Of a DNA stretch of 64,000 nt, positions 20,918 to 33,035 are shown one piece after another. The notes under the pieces are model-generated. The model was not told where the DNA came from. It did not search any database and worked only from the letters and a program-made list of their open reading frames with translations. The stretch spans positions 1 through 64,000 of the forward strand of contig JAEVLN010000059.1 of NCBI GenBank assembly GCA_018350325.1. Reading direction: 5' to 3'. The DNA is from Globodera rostochiensis (lineage: Eukaryota > Nematoda > Chromadorea > Rhabditida > Heteroderidae). The stretch's first letter is position 1. Every line of letters starts with the position of its first letter. Both the position numbers and the translations under genes were made by a program.

Positions 20918-23252
20918 TTACCCGTCGCCAATGTTGCAGTCGTAGCTAATGTCGATGCGTTCCCACTGCCAATAGGAAGCCCACTCAGCCGCTTCCCGCT
21001 CCCACTTGGCCCATTTTTCTTCGTCGCGCTCAGTTGGACAACGAACCAACAGCCATTTGTCTCCATTCAAGTGCCGCAGCACCAAACGCTCCCCCGTCAA
21101 ATCGTTCTCCAATTCAAATGGCGCAATGTCAGCAAGACAATTCCGAAGACGGATTATGAAAGTGACCGCGGCGGTCGAATTGGCAAATTCCTTAAGAGGA
21201 ATAAAAAATTCATTTAAAAACAGAATTACAATAAAAATAAATAATTTTAAGCAGAATTGCAATAAAATAAATAATTTAAAACAGAATTACAATAAAATAT
21301 TAAACAGAATTACAATAAAATAGATAATTTTAAACAGAATTAAAATATAATAAATAATTTAAAACAGAATTACAATAAAATAAATAATTTAAAACAGAAT
21401 TAAAATATAATAAATAATTTTAAACAGAAAAACAATAAAAACAAATCATTTAAACAGAATAACAATAAAAATAAATATTTAAAACAGAATTGTTACAATA
21501 AAAATAAATAATTTAAAACAGAATTGCAATCAAATAAATTTAAAAGCTCACCAGCTTGAGTCCGTTCATTCTTGCTGATTGAAAAAAGCATCGCAACACT
21601 TTCGGCAGTCCATCCCCGCGGGGCGTGTGCAACCATTTGGCCAAAGCTTGGTCAGAAGAAGCGCCGGCACTGTCATTAGCCGGAAATTTGGGGAAAAGTT
21701 TGAAGGCTTTGATCACTCGAAGTTTTGCACAATCGCGCAGAACGCGCGGACAGAACTCGCGCAAACGGCCAAGATTGTAGGAATCCAAGCGAAAACAGCA
21801 AATGTTGTCTTTGAACAACGGCCAAATCCGGTGCCAAATGATCTCCCAACTGCCATTTTTGTTGTTGGCTGTTCCAATGGAAAGATTGGTCCCGTTGGAG
21901 TCGAAAAGTCGACGGATGAGTTCGAGAAATTTGATGACACTTTGGTCGATGTAACTAAAAATGTAATGGAAAAATTTATTTAAAAATTTATTAACTATAT
22001 TTTTTAAGCCTTTTATAAAGACAATTTAAGGCAATCCTAAAGAATGGGTGTCCCTAATTCATACTTTGTTATTTGATGTCCGGGAGGTTTCAGGGGTGCT
22101 GATCACGAATCTGACCTTAGATTTTGTCAAATCATTGATTTTGTCTAAGATTTTCATCAAGTAATTGATTTTGGTAATAGCGCTCATTTTCAAAAAAAAA
22201 TCTATTTTTTGCAAAAACAAACATTCAAACGAATTAATTTGGCTTTTTAGATATCAGATTCGAATTTTGCACATCAGAAACCCACAGAAACGACCTTTTT
22301 CAATATTTTTTGTAAAATTTAGAAAATCGATTTTTTTTTTGTAAAAATTCGAATTTGTGTCCGGGCTTCGAAATCGGGCGAAACGGAGGTCAGATTCGGA
22401 TTTTACATCCCAGAACAGCACTAGAAACTATTTTCTAACGACTTCAAAAAATGTTTTTATTTTTTGAAAAAAAATTAGAGGCACCCATTCTTTAGGATTG
22501 CCCAATTTAAAACGATAATGGACCTTATTAGAAGGTATTCGAAGCCGATCACTTTGTCTGGAAGCGCATTTTTTTGTGGAATTGGCAGCCGACGCTCCAC
22601 TTCATTGCCAATGAATTTGAAAATTCCAGCGCCATTTCCATTGACTGCGCGACGAATGTACAAATCGCCCAACGACCATTCCATCGATTTGAAATGCGCG
22701 TCCACCAAACGATCAAATCGATCGCTGATCAACGCAACTTTCAGTCCGAGCACAAATGGGCCACATAATGCGAAGACATCGAACAAAACGTCGTCACAAA
22801 CGAAACTGAAAATTCGAGTTTAAAAATGGATGAAGATATCGTATCGTAATCTTAAATATCGTAATTTAGAGTCATACGTATCGTATTTTTGCTTGAATCA
22901 TGCGTATCGTAATTTTTGACCTGACTTGGATCCCAGATTTAAATTGACTTATTTGTGTGCCCAATTTTTGACGATTTTGTTCAAATTCTTAACAAATTTT
23001 GATAGGAAAATCGTATCGTAATCGTAAATATCGTAATTTTGGCCATTAAAAAAAATTGTATCGTATTTTTGTGTAACTTTTTACATTCATAAAAACTTTG
23101 AAAATTACCGTATTTTTGAAATTTTTTTGTTGCAAATCTCTTAAAAAATTGAGTCAAACATTCAAAATTTTCTCGGTGGCCCGCAAATAGACAATAGTGA
23201 AAACTCACATTTCATTCAATCGTTTCTCCGCTTCTTTCAGATTGTCCGACAT
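20918..23252 (-). CDS. F-box-like multigene family protein (4 exons, 333 aa)
   Basis: Exons are 23252-23209, 22805-22524, 21954-21552 and 21190-20918, all GT-AG and in phase. The protein begins [15 protein letters not shown], then an F-box-like segment ([17 protein letters not shown]). Next come [75 protein letters not shown] and the ending DKWLLVRCP...[11 protein letters not shown] recognise the pattern from a large family in Globodera proteomes, usually annotated as F-box proteins; a role in SCF ubiquitin ligases is inferred only from that. This is the only intact member here. Intron 2 carries a 473-bp transposon relic and intron 3 a minisatellite. Confidence 0.85.
21225..21535. repeat. AT-rich minisatellite in intron 3 of the F-box-like gene
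   Basis: About ten units of 25-33 bp built on AACAGAATTACAATAAAAT plus AAATAATTTA, with variable lengths. Non-coding. Confidence 0.85.
22030..22502. mobile_element. 473-bp hAT-like MITE with 8-bp TSD
   Basis: The perfect inverted ends GGCAATCCTAAAGAATGGG / CCCATTCTTTAGGATTGCC are flanked by the exact direct repeat CAATTTAA (22022-22029, 22503-22510). It lies wholly inside intron 2 of the minus-strand F-box-like gene. No coding capacity. Confidence 0.9.
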
Positions 23253-23338
23253 TTGTTTTTTGTTGTAAATCCAAATGATTTTTATGATTCTAATGAGCTA
23301 AAAACTGTGAAAAGATGGCATTCTTAAATTAATACATA

Positions 23339-23389
23339 CCGTATAACCCAAAATAGAACCCTCGGGGGGTTCTATTTTAGGTTATACGG
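23339..23389. mobile_element. 51-bp hairpin with TA flanks
   Basis: CCGTATAACCCAAAATAGAA is followed by a short C/G loop and then its near-complete inverse, with TA on both sides. Its CCGTAT ends match the larger element at 7445-8531, so it is probably a minimal relic of the same Tc1/mariner-like group. Confidence 0.6.
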
Positions 23390-23584
23390 TATATGTAAAA
23401 ATTAGAAAACAAGACAAGAAGCCAAAAATCAAACGTGTTAGCTAAATACATACAGTAGATTTTACAGAAACAGGTAAGGATTTTATTTTTGAAAATTCCT
23501 AAGCCCATTATTGATTGATTGTGAAAATGTAAAAGAGGGGAACAAAAACTTCGTCTTTTTAGGCGATGTGGCATCGGTGATAAT

Positions 23585-23690
23585 ATGTATAACAAAAAAT
23601 CGATAACAGTCGTCAAAATGTAGAACACAAAATCGATAACAGTCGTCAAAATGTAGAACAAAAAATCGATAACAGTCGTTGCTTGATGCG
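23585..23690. repeat. Threefold 33-bp tandem repeat
   Basis: Three copies of a unit containing AAATCGATAACAGTCGTC and AAAATGTAGAAC. The minus-strand open frame over it (DFLFYILTTVI repeated) is a by-product. Confidence 0.75.
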
Positions 23691-23759
23691 CACGGTGCCA
23701 ACTCACCTTCGAGTAAATATGGCAACCGGCCCCAAAAATATGGCATTTTTATGAGCCAC

Positions 23760-26700
23760 AGTGTGTGAAAAAAAGTTTAAAAAATGAGCCGGGCCGATTT
23801 GTTGGCTCAATCAATAATATGTAGCTTGAATTCGGGAAGAAATTTGGAAATTTGATGATTTTTGTATAAAATATCAAACATTTTTTATAAAAATTGGCAA
23901 TCTTTGTTAAGAAAATTGAAGCAAAAATTGAGAAAATGTGATTATTTCAAAAATTTTTTTTTTTGAAAATTTATTTCAAAAATTTTATTAATGGAGTGGT
24001 AGGGAGTTCATGGATTGATTTGTTGGAGTACAGATCCCCGACGTTCAAATTATTTTTCCCGATTTTCTGTAACATCTATTCTAGGGGAAACAATTTCTTA
24101 AATTTGTACCGTCTTTTTGATGACAATTTCGAAATTTTTTTTTTCCCCCTTCTAAAATTATTGGATTTTTGATGACTATTTGTTAAGAGATTTGCAACCA
24201 AAATTTTAAAAAAACGCAAATTTTTGAAGTTTTTTAGGAGAATTGGAGAGGTCCGGTGGCGCCGATAGGCGCCACCGGGAAAATTTTTTTTGAAGATCTT
24301 AACGAGATTTGTTAAGAAAAGTGGGTCCGAAAATTATCGATTTGTCCGAAAATTTCCGACTTTTTGCTCAAAATTTCGGAAATCGGAACTCGGAATTCCG
24401 GGGTCTCAAAAAATTTCGGAAATTGGAATTCCGACGATCCCTGCTGTGCAGTGCAACCGGCGCCGTCACGCGCCACGGAGTGATGACAGAACTGGTGAAT
24501 AGCATCGCCCACATGCACGGATTCATTGAAATGTTAAGTGGCTAGATCTATGGAACAAAACCGAAATGTTTTTTATGTGATTAAAAAATTTGTTATTAAA
24601 ATAATTTATTTTATATTGTTTTAAATATTCACTTTAAAAAATTTGAAAGTTTTTATTTTTTGCTTCAGCGGAACTTTCTTAGGCTTATTTAAAGCTTTTA
24701 AGCGGTGGGGGGCGACCGGGAAAATGTTTACAAAAGTGGCAATCTACGTTAAGAAATTAAAGCAAAAATTCAGAAAAATGTGATGAATTTTTTTCAAAAA
24801 TTCAAACACTATTTAAACTAGAGATCGAACGGTACGGGAAAGTACCGAGGCCAAATCAGTGGAAGGCGGGCGATCAATATGCAAAATGTGTGTGAAATGG
24901 CATTTGTCGCGCGGGTTGGGTTGAGGGGGAAGGGTGAGGCGCTGGCTGATTCGGGCCGGAAAGTTGGCCACGCGAGGAGGACCGAAGATTCCAGGAGCGG
25001 GAGTTTGAAACTGTCCGGAGCGGAATCCTGTTAAAATCGCGCTCCGTTCGAGCGCCAATCCCGTTAAAATCCGGCGGGAGTCCCGCTCTCCCGCTCCCGC
25101 CGGACTTTAGACCAATGTACATACTGGAGAGACCGGACGAGATTTTTTTTTGTTTTTTTTTCGGAATCCCGTAAGATTGAATTCGGGATTTCGAACCGGA
25201 ATGCTTGTAATTACGGTTACTTGCATATTACGGATTTTGAATAAAATTCGTAATTTTAACGTTTTGGCCCGTTTTTGTAGTATCTATTTTGAGGGTTCTA
25301 GAACCGATTAGATTTGCACTGTTTTTGGCACTTAAAAATCCGGACCCACTCATGACATCGCTAGGCGCTTCTATTAAGGGGGGCATTCATATGTAGAGAC
25401 CGAACAGGACCTGGATCCAGCCAGACCTGGATTTTCCAGCACTCCAGGTCGGGAATCCTGGAGGTTCTGGATATCCAGAAAATCTAAAATTATTTTTAAA
25501 AAAATTTATTATTTCGAATAAATTCGACTGGCTTTATTTGTTTTTAGTGTACTTTATATTCCATACATTTACAGTAGCTGTTTTCTTAGCGTTATTTTTT
25601 TCTACCTTTGCAAAAGATAAGCAAAATTTTTTCAAAAAACAATCATTGGTTAAAAGCTTTCTTTAATTGCTAATTATTATTCTATTTTCTACAAATTAAT
25701 GATTTTATTGTAATAATTAAGATTAAAAAAGAACACTTAAACATACAATCAATGATAGATATTTGGTTAGGGGCAATTATTTAAGATAAAATAATTCCTC
25801 TTAAATTCGTAAATATTTTAGTGAAGTTGCTTAAAAATCACTCATTTTGAATATTAGACAAGTATTTTGAAAATATTTGAGAAAAAGTGCAACCTAACAA
25901 ATAAGGGCATTTAAATTTTATAAGAGTTTGCCTCCCCAAATAAGGACAAATCTTATAAATAAGGACAAATCTTATAAATAAGGACAAATCTTATAAATAA
26001 AGACATACCCACACCCCTGATTTATGTTTAGAGTTTGGTCGGGATCCCGACCGGGTTCGGTCGAGATTATCCCGAGTTTTGGAATCCCGGTCCCGGTTTT
26101 CAAAAATCAATAACCCCAGTCCCGGTTTGGGATGGGTCAGAGATTTGCTCTGGTCGCCTTTTTCAAAAGCAGAAATCAGAATTCTGGTAGCAAAACTTTT
26201 TGAACTTTTTTAGAAATGGGAGAGGTCCGACGGTGCCGACACGCGCTGCCGGGGAATTTTTAAAAAAGATTTTTAACGATATTTGTTAAGAAAATTGGAT
26301 CAAACTTTTAATTTGACCACTTTTCCATTAAAAAAAGTTTCCCATATAAAGTTATTGTATTTAAATTATTCTATTTAAAAATAATTAACTATTCCATCCC
26401 CCCATTTTTCATTCACTAAGGATTATTCATTTTTTTTCGGAGCTGATCTGTGAATGGGCGAATTGGGGGGGGGGGGGGACATAAATGGTCCAGTCATCAC
26501 TTTCAGCATTGGAAAAGTGATTTTTTTGCGTACTCAATTTTTGTTGGTCCGATCAGTGGAATGGCTTCATGTCCGGCTGTCATTCCGTTTCCGATCACAA
26601 CAACTCTGGGAAGTTCGTCCGTTCTGCAGTTCTATTCACGAAAATTAAATTTCAGCGAATTTCTCTGATCACTGATTTTTACACTGGCCCGGCAAAATTC

Positions 26701-26950
26701 CGGTTTCTTCCCTAGTCCCACCGCAAGGTCTCAACTAGAAAAAGGACTTGAAGACCGATCGAGATTTGATCGAGAATCTCGAATCTCGAGAAAATTTGAG
26801 ATCACTGAAATCACGAATCTCACAAAATCTCGGAAAAAATCTCTTTGATCAAGATTTCAACCGAGAATCTCAAATCGCGAAGATCTCGGATCAATCGAAA
26901 TTCAATCGAGAATCTCGATCGGTCTTTTCTCTAGTCTAAACACTTTTGCA
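23760..26950. other. Repeat-rich intergenic region
   Basis: No gene supported. Identifiable pieces: a GC-rich hairpin (24250-24280), a GGAATTCCG-type relic ending CGACGATCCCTG (24360-24445), a CCCGCTCCCG-rich relic (24950-25105) and a CCTGGATCCAG-rich relic (25395-25490). There is also a threefold 21-bp repeat containing AAGGACAAATCTTATAAAT (25925-26005), a CCCGGTCCCGG relic (26030-26145) and another GC hairpin (26225-26256). Bases 26485-26530 (GGTCCAGTCATCACTTT...AGCATTGGAAAAG) recur at 50228-50262 and may be a fragment of a shared coding sequence (GPVIT-SIGK). CGAGAATCTCGA repeats fill 26745-26935. Confidence 0.5.
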
Positions 26951-27088
26951 CCTTTGTCGTCCGCCAATATTTTCCAAAAATCCCAATGTTTTCTTTCGAT
27001 CTCACTCAGTCAATTTAAACATTTTTTCTTTAATTTTCCGATCAGTCAATTGAAATTTTTGGATTTGGCATCCGATCACAAAACGCCA

Positions 27089-29420
27089 ATGTTTGCCGTT
27101 CCGCAACTGTTGTTGTTGAACAGCAGCGTTGTGCTGCTGCTTGCACTTGCTGTGCTGTTGCACACTTGCCGCGGTGATGGCGAACAATGCTACTACGCCT
27201 CACGCGCTAATACAGAATTCCCATGGGCTACCGGAATGCGTATAGAGTATCTAAAATTAAAAGAATTAATGGAGGATTGGGGGACCAAGGACATACAAAA
27301 CAAAGGGTTGGATGCACACACTTGCAACCCGCCATTTCAAGGATGCTTCACCTTCGTCTGCAAAATTCCACGCAGTAAGCCAATGGCTGGCTGGAGTAAA
27401 GAATAGGCAAAATGGTAACCACCCGGATGGGACTCGAACCCACGTCCTCCACCCAATCCGTGGGCAGCTCTTCCAACTGAGCTACCGGGGCATCCCATTT
27501 GCCTTCTTCTTTATGGATGATCTTTTGCCCCCGCCATAGGCATTTTAACTAGAGTTGGCCGGGATCGGGATCCCGGTCGGGATCGGGCGGGACTATCCCG
27601 GTTTTTGGAATCCCGATCCCGGTTTTTAAAAGGTCGTAATCCCGATCCCGGTTCGAGATGTTGATGCCGATCCCGACTTCTACGATCCCGGTCAATCCCG
27701 ATCCCGGCCAACTCTAGTTTTAACCGTTTACGTCCAACCAGCGGAATTCTCTCTCATCCTTACACTTGCTATTCATTCGCCCTTTAAGTTTTTAAGAAGT
27801 AAGATTGAATAAATTTTTTTAAACCGAAAAAATCAATATTTTTTTACAAAAATGTGGATGGCATTATGTCGCAGATTTAGGGGAGCAAATCTGCCGGCAT
27901 TTTGAATGAGAAGAACATTTTGCGGTATTTCTTTCAAAAACTGCAAGAATCCCTTGGAAAAAGTAAGAAGAATTTAACAAGAGCCCGGGCTTTTTTTGAA
28001 AATTTTGCACAAATTTTCATAACAAAATTCATAAAAGTTCCTGGGACGGAGTTGGCGGGACGGAGTTGACCCGTTTCAAGAAAAATGAGGTTTTTGTGCC
28101 TTTTTGCGAGGCTTTTGAAAATTTTCATCTGCGAGCCCGGATTTTAATGGCATTATGTACACACACATTCATACATATATAGTGAACGGCGCAGAAACTG
28201 AATACACTCGTGTCAGTGGATGTACTCCGGATGCTTTGAACTGCAATGAACAAGATCTGATGCCCATCTGTAAAGCAATGGTGGGGCCGACGAAGAAGAC
28301 CGTTTGCATTCGATGCAATGGCACTCTGTGCAATAGGGACCAGATCGTTTTGGGGGCGCCGCCACCTGAAACAACAACAACGACGACAACGGCATCGCCT
28401 CGCGTTGAAAATGCTTCTACGACGCAACGTGCCGGAAACGAATCGTTCCATGCCAGCATCAGCACCGATCAGCCGCTACGTGAAGGTTGAAATCGGTCGG
28501 AATCTTGGTACTTTTTGATCGAAATTGTTCAGATTCTCGACCAAATTTTACCAAGAATTTTTGAAATTCTCAATCGAAGTCTCGACCGGTCCTCAAAATA
28601 ATGAAATTTAGCTCATTTATTTTTAAGATTTTTTGAGGACGTTGAATACACAATTTTGATCATTTTATTAAAAATCAAATTTGAGTCTGGGAATATTAAT
28701 CAACCGGAACTGCAGTGAAACTAGTGATCCCGGCCCCGTATCTTGTGGGTTTTAGGTAGAGTAGGTCGGGACCGGGATTTTTGGGAAAACCCGGGATCGG
28801 GATTGAGAAAAATTAAAAAACCGGGATTTTATGAGTGGGACAAACTCCGGTCAAAAAAACCGGGACTAATGGGCAAAAACAAAGATTGTCAATTTTGAAA
28901 AAACCCGGGATTTTATAAGGGGGAAATTCAGTCCCAAAATTGGAGACTTCAGTCCCAGTCCCGACCTACACTAGTTTCAGGCAAAAACCGAGACCGGGAC
29001 TTATCAAGATCCCGTCCCGGGATCCCTTTTTTGTAATCCCGATACCGTATCCCGGTTTTTCGATTTTGCCAAGCACTAACTGTGAAACCATCAGCAGATT
29101 TAAATTCAACGACGACTTCAAAGCAATCTTCCACGGGTGGTGCCGGTGCCGAAGACACATTGCCTTCGGTTTCTCCCGCCATTATGTTGCTGTTTGGCGG
29201 TAGTATTAAAATAATAAATTTCCAATTAAAAACATTTGCAAAAGTCATTAAAAACAATGTGTTTTTTGTTCCGATTTTTTTTTGTATTAGCATTTTTTCA
29301 GCTCCCGTCGTAGCTTACACAAATGGTGCCGCCGGAGTCGCTTCGCTTTCCATCCCCTCAGCCATCGCCGTCTTGCTGATTTTTGGCGGTAGCGTATATT
29401 CCTTTAAAAGTGGGATTGCT
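27089..29420 (+). CDS. Secreted or GPI-anchored Ly6/ET-module-like protein
   Basis: Exons are 27089-27374, 28183-28485, 29098-29199 and 29302 to about 29415; the first three junctions are GT-AG and phase-consistent. A signal peptide with a strongly hydrophobic core (VVLLLALAVLLHTC) precedes a Cys-rich domain. This opens GDGEQCYY and closes CIRCNGTLCNRD, the Cys-x2-Cys-x4-Cys-Asn ending of nematode ET modules and Ly6/uPAR domains. A Thr-rich stalk (PPPETTTTTTT and STTTSK) leads to a hydrophobic tail (SIPSAIAVLLIFGGSV), fitting a GPI signal or membrane anchor. Exons 3 and 4 both end in a hydrophobic LLxFGG stretch, so alternative tails are possible. The 3' end is unclear because coding runs into a G-rich array. 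Two fragments with the same FCxxGLCN ending lie at 51668 and 63835. Confidence 0.72.
27418..27494 (-). pseudogene. tRNA-like sequence with intact A and B boxes
   Basis: The minus strand starts GCCCCGGTAGCTCAGTTGG (perfect A box) and has GGTTCGAGTCC (perfect B box). The D-arm and T-arm fold well. The anticodon stem pairs imperfectly, position 33 is not T in either possible loop, and only five of seven acceptor pairs form. So it is not a convincing functional tRNA; a tRNA pseudogene or the head of a SINE fits better. It lies in intron 1 of the Ly6/ET-like gene. Confidence 0.6.
27549..27715. mobile_element. CCCGGGATC-rich hAT-like MITE
   Basis: Ends CTAGAGTTGGCC and GGCCAACTCT are flanked by CATTTTAA and AGTTTTAA (six of eight bases equal). 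The interior is made of GATCCCGG-type short repeats. Same family as 33310-33466. Confidence 0.75.
28720..29060. mobile_element. CCCGGG-rich MITE relic(s)
   Basis: ACTAGTGATCCCGGCC at the left and GGCCTACACTAGT-like sequence at about 28965-28975 form worn inverted ends. A second stretch of the same type (GGGACTTATCAAGATCCCG...) continues to about 29060. It lies in intron 2 of the Ly6/ET-like gene. Boundaries are uncertain. Confidence 0.5.
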
Positions 29421-30200
29421 TCTCGACCTTTCGGGTATGGGAAAATCGGGGGTCGGGGATTACGGGGGATGGGAAAGTCGGGGGATGGGGGTTTCGGGGG
29501 TGGGAATGTCGGGGTTCCGGGGTGGGAAGTTGTGGTTCTGGGGATGGAAAGTCGGGGATGGGGGTTCCGGGGGTGGGAATGTCGGGGTCGGGGTTCCTGG
29601 GGGGGGGGGGGGGGGGAGGGAAGTCGTGGTTCTGGGGATGGTAAAGTCGGGGATGGGGGTTCCGGGGGTGGGAATGTCGGGGGTCGGGGTTCCTAGGGGG
29701 GGGGGAAGTCGTGGTTCTGGGGGAAGTCGGGGATGGGGGTTCCGGGGGTGGGAATGTCGGGAGTCGAGGTTTCTGGGGGGGGGGGGGGAAGTCATGGTTC
29801 TGGGGATGGTAAAGTCGGGGGTCGAGGTTCCTGGGGGGGGGGGAAGTCGGGGTTCCGGGGATGGGAAATTCGGGGGTCGGGGTTCCTGGGGGGGGGGGGG
29901 GGAAGTCGTGGTTCTGGGGATGGTAAAGTCGGGGGTCGAGGTTCCTGGGGGGGGGGGGAAGTCGGGGATGGGGGTTCCGGGGGTGGGAATGTCGGGGGTC
30001 GGGGTTTCTGGGGGGGGGGGAAGTCGTGGTTCTGGGGATGGTAAAGTCGGGGGTCGAGGTTCCTGGGGGGGGGGGGGAAGTCGGGGATCGGGGTTCCGGG
30101 GATGGGAAATTCGGGGGTCGGGGTTCCTGGGGGGGGGGGGAAGTTGGGGTTCTGGGGATGGGAAATCCGTGGCCGGGGTTCCGGGGGTTGGGACCTTCGG
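29408..30200 (+). repeat. G-rich tandem array (about 0.8 kb)
   Basis: Repeated units containing GGGGAAGTCGGGG, GGGGTTCCGGGGGTGGG and GGGTCGGGGTTCCTGGGG, with G runs of up to about 15. Many units could form G-quadruplexes. Long open frames on both strands (Gly/Gly-Ser-rich on plus, Pro-rich on minus) are a consequence of the repeat. It begins at the end of the last recognisable coding part of the Ly6/ET-like gene. Run lengths are likely to be unreliable in sequencing. Confidence 0.9.
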
Positions 30201-30346
30201 GTACAGTGTGTCGTAGTCGGGGAGCAACAAACACTACCTAAAAACAAGGTCTCTAATAGTTTCAAAAATATTTTTTGATTTGGAGATACCTCACCCTTTC
30301 TTTTTCATGGCGAATGAGAATTAAATCAGCCTTTTGAACTACTATT

Positions 30347-30474
30347 TAGTCGTGGTCACCATCCGCCGTTGTGGCTGAATGTCGATGTGAGCGCTGGAGG
30401 CGCAATAATGAAGAAGACTTGGACAAATGCCTGGCAAAAAAAAAAGTGAAACTTGAAAAATGCGCCAATTTTTG
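30347..30474 (+). CDS. Possible last exon of a small Cys-containing protein
   Basis: After a TTTAG acceptor the frame reads AECRCERWRRNNEEDLDK, then CLAKKKVKLEKC and a stop. The composition is protein-like, with four cysteines and many charged residues. No matching upstream exon was found and the phase does not fit the Ly6/ET-like gene. Function unknown. Confidence 0.3.
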
Positions 30475-31323
30475 AGCTTTTTTTTTATGATTTGATTAGA
30501 TTTTTGTTTGGAAGTCGCTTCTCCCGGAATGTTAGCTGTAATTTTGTATAATTTTCAATCGGTTGAATTTGTCTACATTTATTTAAATTGCTAATTCTTT
30601 GGATCAAAAGCGGCACGGCACAACAACACGCGTTTCAAATGCATTTTTTTCATCCATTTATTGTATATTATTGGTCATTTTAATCAATTATTTTTTATGT
30701 AATCCACACTTTTGTAAGGCATAAAATTTCTATCAAATTTATTAGGGTAAGTTAAAAATCACATTAATTTCTCAATATGTAAAATTTAATGGGTTTCCAA
30801 ATTTCGTCTCCCATGAGTCCAAAATTACGGTATTTCTGAGTGAATGATACCGAACCTCGGAGTTTCGTCCCTAAACCTCAATTTCCGAATTTTCGGGATT
30901 TTTAATTTTAAAAAACCCTAAACCATTTGTCCGGAGTTTTTGTCCCAGAACCCCAAAAATTTCAACCCTGACCTCGGAGTGCCAACCCTAATTTGGAAAT
31001 GTTATGTATTTAATAAATGATAAATCAAATCATTGATAATGATTTTGGGTTATCAAAAATGCCTAGCTTTTGGCACATTTTAGATAAACGCATAAAATTC
31101 CCAAAAATTTCAAAATATTTTCATTTTACATTTTACAGAGTTTTATGGAATGGATCACAGTGCAACCTTGGGCGCGCAAAACAATTAGTAGCGGATTATA
31201 TTCTCTGTTTGCGCATCGTTAATCCCCCCACCCCCCCCCCCCCTAAATTCCATAATTTCTGTCATCATTTTACGCTCAATTATCGCAAATTTTGTGGTAT
31301 TTAAATTTTTCTATCATTTTTAA

Positions 31324-32465
31324 ATGCTTTGTACAGTATGCCTATGCCTATTAATTGTTCTGCTAAATACGGTAAGAACCTTAATTAATTCAACTTTGCT
31401 GAACTGTCTTAACTTTGTGCAGAACGCAACAACGGCTGCTGCATCATCAACAGCTTCTGAGCCGACTACAAAAAGTTCTGTTCCTGCCAATTTGAATTCA
31501 AATGGTTATCAAATTTTTTTAAATTGAAATCAAAAATAAATGAAATTATCCACGGACAAAATGTTTCTAATGGGAAAAACCGTTCAAAATGTCCCCTTTA
31601 ATTTCGGGGACAGTTTGTCCAATTTATCATTAGGGGACATCTTGACCAGGGGAACGTTTTGTCCTTGGGACCTTTTGTCCCCGAACGTTTTTAGTTTTGT
31701 CGATTTACTCTCAACTTTTTTTTAATACAAAATTCGCCAATTTTTCTTAAATACTCTCCGAGGTAAACTAAAAAAAAAACTCAAATAATTTACAAAAATC
31801 ACCAAAATATGATTTAATGTTTAGAAATTTTTAGACCCAAGTGACACAACAATGGCGATCACTCCAAATGCGTCATCGGCCTTTTCCTATGCCGTCCTCA
31901 AAAATGGCACTGACGGAGACGACAACAGCGAGGCGTGGGAGGAAAGTCATTCCGAAGAATTTCTTGAAACTATCAACAACGGCACGCTGACGAGAGGGGC
32001 TAAAGTGCAATTTTTTGAAATTGGATTGACACCCCGACCCTGAAAAAGCTCGAACCCCGACAATTTTGGATCATTCCCCGACCCCGATTCCTGACAACTG
32101 TCCTCGACTTCGACCCCGATAGTACAGCTCCTAACCCCGACTACCTATGTTATTCCCGACCCCGATCCCACACCAGTATCGTCCCCGACAACCCGAATCC
32201 GACTACCTATTTGTTCTTCCCGACCCCGATCCCCCGCCAGTATTGTCCCCGATAACCCCCCCTGATAGTACAGCTCCAACCACGACTATTTGTTATTCCC
32301 GACCCTGATCCCCGACTTTTCGATCCGCAAACGTCGGGGTGTCACTCTATTTTGAAATATAATAAAAGCTAATAATTTTCAAAAAAAAAAAAATCAAAGG
32401 TCCAAGAAGTGAAGAGTCAGTGGAACACAAATGTCGGCGATGAGGAGGCCGAAGCAACGGAATGA
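31324..32465 (+). CDS. Small secreted protein (4 exons, 121 aa)
   Basis: Exons are 31324-31371, 31423-31504, 31835-32004 and 32400-32465. Borders are ACG|GTAAGA, GTGCAG|AAC, AATG|GTTATC, TTTTTAG|AC, AAA|GTGCAA and CAAAG|GTC, and all phases agree. A short signal peptide (MLCTVCLCLLIVLLNT) ends exactly at the first intron. The mature part begins with a Thr/Ala/Ser-rich segment (NATTAAASSTASEPTTK), has several possible N-glycosylation sites (NAT, NAS, NGT) and an acidic C terminus (VGDEEAEATE). No known domain. A secreted small protein in this kind of genome is a candidate effector or surface component (inference). Intron 3 holds a 329-bp transposon relic. Confidence 0.7.
32022..32350. mobile_element. 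329-bp CCCCGAC-rich hAT-like MITE with 8-bp TSD
   Basis: The inner inverted ends TGACACCCCGAC / GTCGGGGTGTCA are clear. Flanking TTTGAAAT is present at 32014-32021 and 32351-32358. The interior is made of CCCCGACCCCGA repeats. It lies in intron 3 of the 121-aa secreted protein gene. Confidence 0.8.
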
Positions 32466-33035
32466 ATGGACGAAGAATAAATTAATGTGCACTAAAACTT
32501 TGAATTCGGCTTAATACCGTGATCATGCGAGCTTAAGGCATTTTTTGAATAAATTCGGACTTTTGTTAAAATTTTTTAAACATATTAAAAAGTGGAAATT
32601 TTAATAGTTTGTAATTATTATTTGAATATATGACTGAAATTATCGGATTCCGGAGATTTTTGTCAGTCGGGGGGTTTTGTCCCCGAAGTTCGACATCCCC
32701 GCCCCCGAGGGGTCGGTGAATACTAACCCTAAAAAGCAACTCCAATCTACCTGTTAAATAATTAAAATTCTTAAATGCGTTATTTCTATTTTTGTTCTGT
32801 TTCCAATTCGTCAAGCTGTACCGTACATTTAAATGCAAAAAGTTTACTTTAACCTCAAATTGATAAAAGAAAGAAAGCATTTTTAAATTTTAATCTATAT
32901 TATATTGATCATTTTCTTCATTCAATGTGTACGACTCCGACGCTCGGCGATGCCATCATCCGACTAGACGACGAGCATTGCCAAGTCTAAAAAATTAATA
33001 TTTAAATTACACAATATTTTTGTTACAAGTTTTAT

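Noticed and set aside
27418..27494. Functional tRNA gene
   Set aside because: Boxes are perfect, but the anticodon loop lacks T33 and two acceptor pairs fail; kept only as tRNA-like.
28125..28465. Minus-strand frames rich in Arg and Val opposite 28183-28485
   Set aside because: Shadows of the Thr-rich stalk exon of the Ly6/ET-like gene.
29383..30265. Gly-rich (plus) and Pro-rich (minus) open frames of over 250 codons
   Set aside because: All come from the G-rich tandem array; frames on both strands are equally open and change with the length of G runs.
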